Source: Microvirga sp052115485 (lineage in GTDB: Bacteria > Pseudomonadota > Alphaproteobacteria > Rhizobiales > Beijerinckiaceae). From it: DNA of 64,000 bases. Shown here in pieces: positions 10,601-17,342 of this stretch; position 1 is the stretch's first letter; each line of letters opens with the position of its first letter. Both the position numbers and the translations under genes were made by a program. Below the pieces are notes generated by a model that was given only the letters and a program-made list of their open reading frames with translations, made no database searches and had not been told where the DNA came from. The DNA lies in NCBI RefSeq assembly GCF_052115485.1, contig NZ_JBFRGU010000002.1, positions 124,001 through 188,000 on the forward strand, written 5' to 3'.

Positions 10601-11412
10601 CGGCTCGGGACACGATCTACGGCACTCTCGGCGACAACGTGCTGTCGGGGCAGAATGGGAACGATACCATCGGCGGCAGTGATGGGCGTGACACACTCTA
10701 CGGCGATGCCGGTAACGATTTGCTCGAGGGCGGTAGCGGCGATGACATCATTTATGGTGGAAACGATAACGATCTCGTCCGGGGTGGAACGGGTGCTGAT
10801 ACGATGGACGGCGGTGCCGGCATCGACACGCTGGATTACAGCGATGATACAGTGGGCGTTGGCGTCGATCTACAATTCAATCTTACCAGCTATGGCTCGG
10901 CCGCCGGTGATCAGATCAGCAACTTCGAGAACGTCACCGGCGGATCGGGATGGGATATGATCTTTGGCAGCTCCAGCGACAACGTGCTGCGGGGACAGTA
11001 CGGCAATGACCTCCTTTTTGGCGGGATGGGCAATGACACCCTCTGGGGCGGCTTTGATGATGACAGCCTTTACGGCGGCGCTGGCAACGACACGCTGTAT
11101 GGCGAGGCTGGACGCGACACCTTCGTGTTCGATACGGCGCTGAATATTTACACCAATGTCGATCAGATCGTGGGTTTCGATGTGGCCGATGATCTGATTG
11201 CCTTGAATCGGAACATTTTCAGCGCGTTTGGCACATCGGTGTCTTTGACGGTGGGACCAATCGCCACTACTGCAGGCGCGCAATTGGTTTACGACAACAT
11301 AACGGGACTTTTGTTCTACGATGCGGACGGGGGAGGGGGAGGTGCCGGAGTGAGGTTCGCGCAATTGGCGGCTGGTCTAGCCCTGACGGCGGGCAATTTC
11401 GCCCTGGTCTGA
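7645..11412 (+). CDS. Serralysin-type (M10) RTX metalloprotease
   Basis: The protein has 1255 aa; the ATG at 7645 is preceded by AGGAGA at 6-nt spacing. There is no signal peptide. Residues ~1-230 are a metzincin protease: the zinc motif HEIGHALGLGH is at 143-153, with catalytic Glu144, and a Met-turn IMTY at 169-172. It is followed by MMYDIAALQYLYGAN, typical of serralysins. Residues ~300-1160 hold many GGxGxDxLx RTX repeats with five interspersed modules of the pattern GAD..DGG..IDTL.Y...GV.VDLR....GD.ISNFENV (starting near 8881, 9368, 9998, 10450 and 10783). The final ~95 residues resemble type I secretion C-termini. It is over twice the length of classical ~480-aa serralysins because of the repeats. 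No secretion genes or serralysin inhibitor gene lie nearby. Confidence 0.93.
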   Translation: MAQAPQATNPLYVDPNAQALLSGERWTRSVVTYSFPDQVTDYPYPVSGFFQLSLYQQSLVRSVLEGSFSQEIEGSYNLLSSVEAITNLDLSYIGETISDIAFQVDALNGAYAHLPDGTPRAGDVALGLNYNNQSIYGHYVAYHEIGHALGLGHGQGVMTPDRDTKEFAIMTYTDYIGDPDINFGEGDDASGYMMYDIAALQYLYGANFNTNNTDSVYSFNPSSGEVFLNGVQKVKPFRNMIFMTLWDGGGNDTYDLSPYSTDLTVDLAPGGWSVFSQQQLANLSDDRLIKARGNVFNALQYNGDPRSLIENVQGGSGNDKIYGNIAGNTLSGNFGNDTLSGRDGNDTLYGGEGDDTLYGGEGHDSLYGGAGNDAISGEIGNDFIDGGDLNDALYGNDGDDTILGGRGNDQVRGGAGADSLDGGEGYDLLSYIEDTTGVSVDLRFNMVSFGIAHGDRISNFEAVEGGSGRDTIFGSHGDNTLYGQGGDDILYGEYGADTIWGDDGNDALHAGNDYSGDTVYGGSGNDTIYGSLGGDLLYGGIDNDSIYAGQGEDWLAGEDGNDFLQGESGNDVILGSAGADIMDGGDGIDTLDYGGDTIGVEIDLRVNWARFGHAQGDQISNFENVYGGWGKDTISGSGEGNALSGREGDDAIYAGGGNDTVSGGADNDLLYGEDGQDSLVGGSGNDSLVGGIGDDTSWGGQGDDVIQDGYGNNYLAGEDGNDSLQGGDGEDTLVGGIDNDTLWGGRGNDLLYGEDGNDFLVGDLLPTDVGNDKLFGGNGDDVIIGDAGADTLDGGSGIDTLSYGGDKFGVYVDVRTNSVFYGQAAGDVISNFENVTGGSGNDTIFGSLDANVLRGQKGDDTLAGADGNDTLWGGEGKDWIEGGNGDDLIYGEIGDDLIQGGAGADTLDGGDGNDTLQGGTEGDRIYGGIGDDLIRGDAGADIMDGGDGIDTLSYDGDVVGIYVDLRTGTAPYGDQISNFENVIGGSARDTIYGTLGDNVLSGQNGNDTIGGSDGRDTLYGDAGNDLLEGGSGDDIIYGGNDNDLVRGGTGADTMDGGAGIDTLDYSDDTVGVGVDLQFNLTSYGSAAGDQISNFENVTGGSGWDMIFGSSSDNVLRGQYGNDLLFGGMGNDTLWGGFDDDSLYGGAGNDTLYGEAGRDTFVFDTALNIYTNVDQIVGFDVADDLIALNRNIFSAFGTSVSLTVGPIATTAGAQLVYDNITGLLFYDADGGGGGAGVRFAQLAAGLALTAGNFALV

Positions 11413-11432
11413 TCCACAAACCGATCTCTGGA

Positions 11433-11482
11433 CCAACAAACAAAAAGGGCCGGTCGAGCGACCGGCCCTTCTGCGTTCAGGA
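11433..11482 (+). repeat. 50-bp duplicated RTX 3' flank, copy 2
   Basis: Partner of 7325-7374, with one mismatch. It contains the terminator and ends 13 nt before the stop of the convergent hydrolase gene. Confidence 0.85.
11447..11468. terminator. Bidirectional terminator between RTX protease and hydrolase genes
   Basis: A 10-bp perfect stem (11447-11456 with 11459-11468) with an AAAAA run on its left lies between convergent genes. The A-run becomes a U-run for the minus-strand transcript. Confidence 0.75.
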
Positions 11483-11494
11483 GGACTCGGCGGC

Positions 11495-12151
11495 TCAGGC
11501 CGCTTCTTCGACCGAGCCCAGACGCTTGTTGAGATAGTCGTCGACCGATGTCATCAGTTCGTCGACCTTACCGTCGAAGAAGTGGTTGGCGCCCTCGACG
11601 ACGGCGTGTTCGAGCTTCACGCCCTTCTGGGTTTTCACCTTCTCGATCACGCTGACCACATCCTTCACCGGGGCGACACGGTCTTCCGAGCCGTGCACGA
11701 ATAGGCCGGAAGAGGGGCAGGGGGCCAGGAACGAGAAATCGTAGCGGTTCGCCATGGCGGCGATGGAGATGAAGCCCTCGATCTCCGGGCGGCGCATCAG
11801 AAGCTGCATGCCGATCCAGGCGCCGAAGGAGACACCGGCGATCCAGCAGGCGCGGGCGTCGGGATTGATGGCCTGGGCCCAGTCGAGTGCCGCCGCGGCG
11901 TCCGAAAGCTCGCCCTGGCCGTGATCGAAGGCGCCCTGGCTGCGGCCGACGCCGCGGAAGTTGAAGCGTAGAACCGAGAAGCCGCGGTTCAGGAAATTAT
12001 AGTACAAGTTGTAGACGATCTGGTTGTTCATCGTGCCGCCGAATTGCGGGTGCGGATGAAGAACGATGGCGATCGGGGCCCCTTTCTGCTTCGCGGGCTG
12101 ATAACGTCCCTCGATGCGACCGGCAGGGCCCGTGAAGATGACCTCAGGCAT
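11495..12151 (-). CDS. Alpha/beta hydrolase (COG2945-like)
   Basis: The protein has 218 aa. Visible elements are the oxyanion-region HPHPQFGGTMNN near residue 32, the nucleophile elbow GVSFGA, an acid in HGSEDRVAP and a late histidine in GANHFF, which together suggest a Ser-Asp-His triad. Family knowledge: these small serine hydrolases are cytoplasmic and most have unknown substrates. AAGAGGTC lies upstream of the ATG. It is convergent with the RTX protease and divergent from the suf operon. Its 3' end seems to have been included in the duplicated block described under findings. Confidence 0.85.
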   Translation of the reverse strand: MPEVIFTGPAGRIEGRYQPAKQKGAPIAIVLHPHPQFGGTMNNQIVYNLYYNFLNRGFSVLRFNFRGVGRSQGAFDHGQGELSDAAAALDWAQAINPDARACWIAGVSFGAWIGMQLLMRRPEIEGFISIAAMANRYDFSFLAPCPSSGLFVHGSEDRVAPVKDVVSVIEKVKTQKGVKLEHAVVEGANHFFDGKVDELMTSVDDYLNKRLGSVEEAA

Positions 12152-12241
12152 AATGCGTTGACCTCTTGGCAGCTGCCCTCCTGGGGGAGGGTGCAGATCT
12201 CAGGGCGGCCTTGACTCAAGGCCCCTGTTTTCCTTAAAATC

Positions 12242-12258
12242 CTTAGAATAATTCTAAG
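12242..12258. promoter_or_regulatory. Irr-type iron control element (ICE box) upstream of suf
   Basis: A 17-bp perfect palindrome, CTTAGAATAATTCTAAG, matches the core TTAGAA-N3-TTCTAA known for Irr boxes in Hyphomicrobiales. It lies ~129 nt before the first suf-operon start, in the intergenic region facing that operon. Known biology: Irr is the heme/iron-responsive Fur-family regulator, and suf operons are frequent Irr or RirA targets in this order. Binding itself is inferred. Confidence 0.75.
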
Positions 12259-12386
12259 TACTGTTGCCGTTGGGCCACTGCAATGGGCAGGGCGGCCGTT
12301 CGACACGCGGTGATTGGATATGGTTGCGATGCTTTAGCACGGCAACCAGGGGCAATTGCAAGGTTTTCGTGAAGGGGTCCGTTCGC

Positions 12387-13559
12387 ATGGCGACAAGCCG
12401 GCGCAGCTATCTGGATTACAACGCGACCGCGCCGATGAGGCCCGAGGTCGCGGGTGAGATGGCGCGCGTCTTCATGCTGTCGGGGAATGCCTCCTCTGTC
12501 CACGCGGAAGGTCGCGCCGCGCGGGCTGAAATGGAAACAGCGCGGGAGCGTGTGGCTGCGCTGGTCGGCGCTTTGCCCAAAAACGTCATTTTCACGAGTG
12601 GCGGCACCGAGGCGAACAATCTCGTCTTGTCGCCATCCCTCCGCCGCGCCGGAAAGCTGGGTGCGAGGCTTTTGCTCATCGGAGCAACGGAGCATCCGTC
12701 CGTGCTCGGCGGGCATCGCTTCGCGGCGGAGACCGTGGAGCGCATTCCGGTTGATGTGAACGGCGTCCTGGATCTGCCCTGGCTCAAGGCCCGGCTCGAA
12801 GATGCCGGTGACAGCCTAGTCTTGGTTTCCGTGCAGGCTGCCAACAACGAAACTGGCGTTTTGCAGCCGCTAGCCGCCATCGCTGCGTTGGTGCGAGAGC
12901 AGGGGGGTTATCTCCATGCCGATGCGGTGCAGGCCGCCGGCAAGATTACCCTCGATATGGCCGCGCTCGGCGTCGATGTTCTGACGCTCTCGGCTCACAA
13001 GCTCGGCGGTCCCAAGGGGATCGGCGCGGTCGTTCTGGCTTCTGATCGGATCGAGATTACGGATCGGTTGATCCGGGGCGGCGGGCAGGAGCGCGGCTAT
13101 CGAGCTGGAACCGAAAACGTTGCCGCCATCGTCGGCTTCGGGGTTGCGGCTGAGATCGCGCGGGCCAATCTGAGCGAGGAAGCGGCTCGCATCCGGGCGT
13201 TGCGGGACGAAGTCGAGGCGGAGATAAGGCGGCTTGTGCCGGAGGTGACGATCTTTGCTGCAAGCGTTGATCGGTTGCCAAACACCGTATCCTTTGCCAT
13301 TCCCGGCACCCGTGCCGAGACGGCTTTGATCGCTTTCGATATGGGAGGGGTCGCTCTCTCATCGGGATCGGCCTGCTCTTCGGGGAAGGTCAAGCGGTCG
13401 CATGTGCTCGATGCCATGGGCGTCGAGCCTGCGGTTGCGGAAGGCGCTTTACGCGTCAGTTTGGGGTGGATGACCACGAAAGAAGACGTAGCCCGCTTTG
13501 CGGAAACGTGCGAAAGAGTGGCCTCAACCCTATATAAGCGGAAGGCGAACGTGGCCTGA
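12387..13559 (+). CDS. Cysteine desulfurase, NifS/IscS-like, first gene of the suf operon
   Basis: PLP enzyme that takes sulfur from L-cysteine as a protein persulfide for Fe-S assembly. It has 390 aa from the ATG at 12387, with GAAGGGG about 9 nt upstream; the frame continues upstream to 12264 without a better start. The PLP lysine is K205 in SAHKLGGPKGIG, and the catalytic cysteine C330 lies in the loop SSGSACSSGKVKRSHV, the extended loop of group I (NifS/IscS) enzymes. It precedes sufB by 71 nt. A second, group II desulfurase (sufS) is in the same operon, so the division of labour is unclear. The Irr-type box lies upstream. Confidence 0.93.
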   Translation: MATSRRSYLDYNATAPMRPEVAGEMARVFMLSGNASSVHAEGRAARAEMETARERVAALVGALPKNVIFTSGGTEANNLVLSPSLRRAGKLGARLLLIGATEHPSVLGGHRFAAETVERIPVDVNGVLDLPWLKARLEDAGDSLVLVSVQAANNETGVLQPLAAIAALVREQGGYLHADAVQAAGKITLDMAALGVDVLTLSAHKLGGPKGIGAVVLASDRIEITDRLIRGGGQERGYRAGTENVAAIVGFGVAAEIARANLSEEAARIRALRDEVEAEIRRLVPEVTIFAASVDRLPNTVSFAIPGTRAETALIAFDMGGVALSSGSACSSGKVKRSHVLDAMGVEPAVAEGALRVSLGWMTTKEDVARFAETCERVASTLYKRKANVA

Positions 13560-13630
13560 TTAAAGGCCTCGCTCGTCATCCAATGTCATCAACCCGCGGT
13601 CCTTGAAACCGTGAGCGGTGGGAGAGACAG

Positions 13631-15103
13631 ATGCCTGCTGTGCAGGAGACGATCGACCAGGTCCGGTCGATCGACGTCGATCAGTATAAGTACGGCTTCG
13701 AAACCGAAGTCGAGATGGAGAAGGCTCCCAAGGGGCTCTCCGAGGATGTGATCCGTTTCATCTCGGCCAAGAAGGGCGAGCCGGAATGGATGCTCCAGTG
13801 GCGTTTCGACGCCTACAAGCGCTGGCTCACCATGACGGAGCCGAACTGGGCGCGGGTGTCGTACGACAAGATCGACTACAACGACATTTATTACTACGCC
13901 GCGCCGAAGAACAATCCGGCGCCGAAGTCGCTCGACGAAGTCGATCCCGAGATCATCAAGACCTACGAGAAGCTCGGCATTCCGCTGCGCGAGCAGGAAA
14001 TTCTGGCCGGCGTCGAGCCGAAAAACCGGGTGGCGGTCGATGCGGTGTTCGACTCGGTCTCGGTTGCTACAACCTTCAAGGAAGAGCTGAAGAAAGCCGG
14101 CGTGATCTTCATGCCGATTTCGGAAGCCATCCGCGAATACCCGGATCTGGTGCGCCAGTATCTCGGCACGGTCGTGCCCGTCACGGACAATTTCTTCGCG
14201 ACGCTGAACTCGGCTGTCTTCACGGACGGCTCGTTCGTCTACATCCCGCCGGGCGTCCGCTGCCCGATGGAGCTGTCGACTTACTTTCGCATCAACGAGA
14301 AGAACACCGGCCAGTTCGAGCGCACGCTCATCATCGCCGACAAGGGTTCCTACGTCTCGTATCTCGAAGGCTGCACGGCCCCGAAGCGCGACGAGAACCA
14401 ACTGCATGCGGCGGTGGTCGAGCTGATCGCGCTCGACGATGCCGAGATCAAGTATTCGACGGTGCAGAACTGGTACCCGGGCGACGCCGAAGGGCGCGGC
14501 GGTATCTACAACTTCGTGACCAAGCGCGGCGATTGTCGCGGCAAGAATTCGGTCATCACCTGGACGCAGGTGGAGACGGGTTCGGCGATCACGTGGAAGT
14601 ATCCGTCCTGCATTCTGCGCGGCGATAATTCGCGCGGCGAATTCTACTCGATTGCGGTGTCGAACGGCATGCAGCAGGTCGATTCCGGCACGAAGATGAT
14701 TCACCTCGGCAAGAACACGACCAGCCGCATCATCTCGAAGGGCATTGCAGCCGGCAAGTCCGAGAACACCTATCGCGGTCTCGTCTCGGCGCACCGCAAG
14801 GCGAGCGGCGCACGCAACTTCACGAACTGCGACTCGCTTCTCATCGGCAATCAATGTGGTGCTCACACGGTGCCCTACATCGAGTCGAAGAACGCAAGCG
14901 CCGTGTTCGAGCACGAAGCGACGACCTCGAAGATCTCCGAGGATCAGATGTTCTACTGCCAGCAGCGCGGCCTTTCGGCCGAGGAAGCGACGGCACTGAT
15001 CGTCAACGGCTTCGTCAAGGACGTGTTGCAGAAATTGCCTATGGAGTTCGCGGTCGAAGCGCAGAAGCTCATCTCGATCTCGCTCGAAGGGTCGGTGGGT
15101 TAA
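13631..15103 (+). CDS. sufB: Fe-S cluster scaffold protein SufB
   Basis: Core scaffold subunit of the SufBC2D complex, on which Fe-S clusters are built in the cytoplasm. It has 490 aa, a full-length SufB. GGGAGAG stands before the ATG. The family core is visible in the segment MELSTYFRINEKNTGQFERT, in SYLEGCTAP and in the C-terminal QMFYCQQRGL and EEATALIVNGFV. It lies between the NifS-like desulfurase and sufC; a palindromic repeat occupies the gap before sufC. Confidence 0.97.
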   Translation: MPAVQETIDQVRSIDVDQYKYGFETEVEMEKAPKGLSEDVIRFISAKKGEPEWMLQWRFDAYKRWLTMTEPNWARVSYDKIDYNDIYYYAAPKNNPAPKSLDEVDPEIIKTYEKLGIPLREQEILAGVEPKNRVAVDAVFDSVSVATTFKEELKKAGVIFMPISEAIREYPDLVRQYLGTVVPVTDNFFATLNSAVFTDGSFVYIPPGVRCPMELSTYFRINEKNTGQFERTLIIADKGSYVSYLEGCTAPKRDENQLHAAVVELIALDDAEIKYSTVQNWYPGDAEGRGGIYNFVTKRGDCRGKNSVITWTQVETGSAITWKYPSCILRGDNSRGEFYSIAVSNGMQQVDSGTKMIHLGKNTTSRIISKGIAAGKSENTYRGLVSAHRKASGARNFTNCDSLLIGNQCGAHTVPYIESKNASAVFEHEATTSKISEDQMFYCQQRGLSAEEATALIVNGFVKDVLQKLPMEFAVEAQKLISISLEGSVG

Positions 15104-15104
15104 T

Positions 15105-15199
15105 CGTCATCCCGGCCAAGCGAAGCGCGAGCCGGGATCGCGAAAACCAGTTCAATTCGGATAACGATCCCGGCTCGGCTGAAGCCGTCCGGGATGACG
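15105..15199. repeat. Palindromic intergenic repeat between sufB and sufC
   Basis: Outer arms CGTCATCCCGG (15105-15115) and CCGGGATGACG (15189-15199) are perfect inverted repeats, and nested partial repeats lie inside. The sequence resembles the CGTCAT...ATGACG dispersed palindromes also seen at 17291, 28806, 32871 and 32974. In an operon it could act on mRNA stability; that is inference. Confidence 0.75.
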
Positions 15200-15215
15200 T
15201 GAATGGAAATTCAAA

Positions 15216-15968
15216 ATGCTCGAAATCAGGAACCTCGTCGTTCAGATTGAAGACAAGCGCATCCTCAACGGTCTCGACCTCACCGTGAATAACGGCGAGG
15301 TGGCGGCCATCATGGGGCCGAACGGCTCCGGCAAGTCGACGCTGTCCTATGTGATTGCCGGCAAGGCGGATTATGAAGTCCTCGACGGCGAGATCCTGCT
15401 CGACGGGGCGAACCTCCTGGAGATGGCGCCGGATGAGCGCGCGGTGGCGGGCGTGTTCCTCGCGTTCCAGTACCCGCTGGAAATCCCGGGCGTTGCGTCC
15501 ATGACATTCCTCAAGGCGACGTTGAACGCGCAGCGCAAGGCACGCGGCGAGGCGGAGCTGACGACCCCGGATTTCATCAAGCGCGTCAACGCGGCGGCAG
15601 AAAAGCTCGAGATCCCGAAGGACATGCTCAAGCGCGCGCTGAATGTCGGCTTCTCCGGCGGCGAGAAGAAGCGCATGGAAATCCTGCAGATGGCGCTGTT
15701 GCAGCCGTCCTTCTGCATCCTCGACGAGACGGATTCCGGCCTCGACATCGACGCGCTTCGCATCGTGTCCGAGGGCGTGAATGCGCTCCGCTCGCCGGAT
15801 CGTTCGTTCCTCGTCATCACGCACTATCAGCGCCTGTTGAACCACATCGTGCCGGATTCGGTGCACGTGATGTCGTCTGGCCGCATCGTGAAATCGGGCG
15901 GCAAGGAGCTGGCGCTCGAACTCGAAGCAAACGGCTATGCCGATTACAGGCAGAGCGAGGCCGCGTAA
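15216..15968 (+). CDS. sufC: Fe-S assembly ATPase SufC
   Basis: ABC-type soluble ATPase that drives the SufBC2D scaffold. It has 250 aa. Walker A is GPNGSGKST at residues 34-42, the signature-like segment is VGFSGGEKKRMEILQMA, and Walker B ends in CILDETDSGLD, the D-ET-D form typical of SufC. The H-loop is VITHYQRLL. The ATG at 15216 has only a weak upstream TGGAA. sufD begins 2 nt after its stop, so the two are probably translationally coupled. Confidence 0.97.
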   Translation: MLEIRNLVVQIEDKRILNGLDLTVNNGEVAAIMGPNGSGKSTLSYVIAGKADYEVLDGEILLDGANLLEMAPDERAVAGVFLAFQYPLEIPGVASMTFLKATLNAQRKARGEAELTTPDFIKRVNAAAEKLEIPKDMLKRALNVGFSGGEKKRMEILQMALLQPSFCILDETDSGLDIDALRIVSEGVNALRSPDRSFLVITHYQRLLNHIVPDSVHVMSSGRIVKSGGKELALELEANGYADYRQSEAA

Positions 15969-15969
15969 C

Positions 15970-17283
15970 ATGGCGGACGTCACCCTCATGAAGACGCCGG
16001 CGGAAACCGCGCTGGTGCAGGCGTTCGACGCCGCGAAAACCACGCTGCCGGGCAGCGCGGAATCGCGCGCGGAGGCCTTCGAGCTTTTCGCCGAGCGTGG
16101 GCTGCCTCATCGCCGGGTCGAGGAGTTCAAGTACACGGATCTCCGCTCCCTGATGCGCGAGGCCGCGCCCTTCGCGCCGACGCCGTCCGCGCAGGAGGCG
16201 AAGGCCGCGTTGCAGAACGCCAAGGCTTTGCCCGGCGTCGAGGCGCTTCAGATCCCGTTCGTGAATGGGCATCTTGTTCGCGACGCGATTGATTTTGCAG
16301 CGCTGCCGGAAGGCGTCGAAATCGTGCCCTTGGCCGATGCACTGACCGATGGGCACGATTGGCTCGCCAAGCTCAGCCCCATCGAATGGGCTCGCCAGAA
16401 CCCGGTCTATCAGCTCAACTCCGCCTTCATGGCGGATGGCGTGCTGGTGCGCCTGTGGGGCGATGTGACGACGCCGGTTCATCTACGCTTCGTCACGTCA
16501 AGCGCTTTGGCGGTTGCGACGGCGACGCGGATTCTCGTCATTGTCGAGCAGGGCGCTTCCGTCACGCTCTTCGAGACGCATGAGAGCACGAACGGCGCTA
16601 ACCATCAGCCGAACGACGTGGTCGAGCTGCTCGCGGGTGACAACGCGAATGTTCACCATGTCCGCGTCAACGCGGAAGGCGATCAGGCGCTTGCGCTCTC
16701 CACCTTCGCGGTGAAGCTCGGCGCGGATGTCATGTTCAACACGGTCAACGTGTCGGCAGGCTCAAATGTCTCGCGCCATCAGGTCTTCGCGGTTTTTGAG
16801 GGTGAGAACACCAAGGCGCAGATCAACGGCGCGACGATGCTGAAAAGTCGCCAGCATGGCGACACGACCCTCATTGCCGAGCATGCCGCGCCCCATTGCG
16901 AGAGCCGCGAATTGTTCAAGACGGTGGTCGATGACGAGGCCACGGGCGTGTTCCAGGGCAAGATCATCGTTCCGCATCAAGCCCAGAAGACAGACGGTCG
17001 CATGATGTCCGCCGCGCTTCTGCTTGGCGACGGCGCGTCGATGAACAACAAGCCGGAACTCGAAATCTTCGCGGACGACGTGCAGTGCGCCCACGGCGCG
17101 ACCTGCGGCCAGCTCGACGAGGATCTTCTGTTCTACCTCATGGCGCGCGGTCTTCCGAAGAAGGAAGCCGAGAGCCTGCTGGTTCAGGCGTTCCTGGGCG
17201 AGGCCATCGAGACGGTCGAGAACGAGGGCGCGCGCGAGGCGCTGGTCGGCATTGTCGAGAGCTGGCTGAGGGCGCGGGGTTGA
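15970..17283 (+). CDS. sufD: Fe-S assembly protein SufD
   Basis: SufB paralogue and partner in SufBC2D, needed for iron acquisition by the scaffold. It has 437 aa from the ATG at 15970, with GAGG inside the end of sufC ~9 nt upstream; the frame extends upstream through sufC but that start would overlap. Family features are the segment HRRVEEFKYTDLRSL near the N-terminus, a central beta-helix, and the conserved C-terminal CAHGATCGQLDEDLLFYLMARG. Operon context supports the call. Confidence 0.95.
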   Translation: MADVTLMKTPAETALVQAFDAAKTTLPGSAESRAEAFELFAERGLPHRRVEEFKYTDLRSLMREAAPFAPTPSAQEAKAALQNAKALPGVEALQIPFVNGHLVRDAIDFAALPEGVEIVPLADALTDGHDWLAKLSPIEWARQNPVYQLNSAFMADGVLVRLWGDVTTPVHLRFVTSSALAVATATRILVIVEQGASVTLFETHESTNGANHQPNDVVELLAGDNANVHHVRVNAEGDQALALSTFAVKLGADVMFNTVNVSAGSNVSRHQVFAVFEGENTKAQINGATMLKSRQHGDTTLIAEHAAPHCESRELFKTVVDDEATGVFQGKIIVPHQAQKTDGRMMSAALLLGDGASMNNKPELEIFADDVQCAHGATCGQLDEDLLFYLMARGLPKKEAESLLVQAFLGEAIETVENEGAREALVGIVESWLRARG

Positions 17284-17290
17284 CCTCACA

Positions 17291-17321
17291 CGTCATGGCC
17301 GGGTCAAGCCCGGGCATGACG
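17291..17321. repeat. Short palindromic repeat between sufD and sufS
   Basis: CGTCATGGCCGGG and CCCGGGCATGACG form 13-nt arms with one mismatch around TCAAG, 8 nt past the sufD stop. It belongs to the same repeat type as 15105-15199. Confidence 0.75.
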
Positions 17322-17342
17322 ATGATAAACGAAGGTTGGACG

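Noticed and set aside
5850..11100. Regular tandem repeats that could suggest a CRISPR array or satellite
   Set aside because: The repeats are in-frame GGxGxDxLx codons; unit lengths follow 27 nt and its multiples with coding variation, and there are no conserved repeats with unique spacers.
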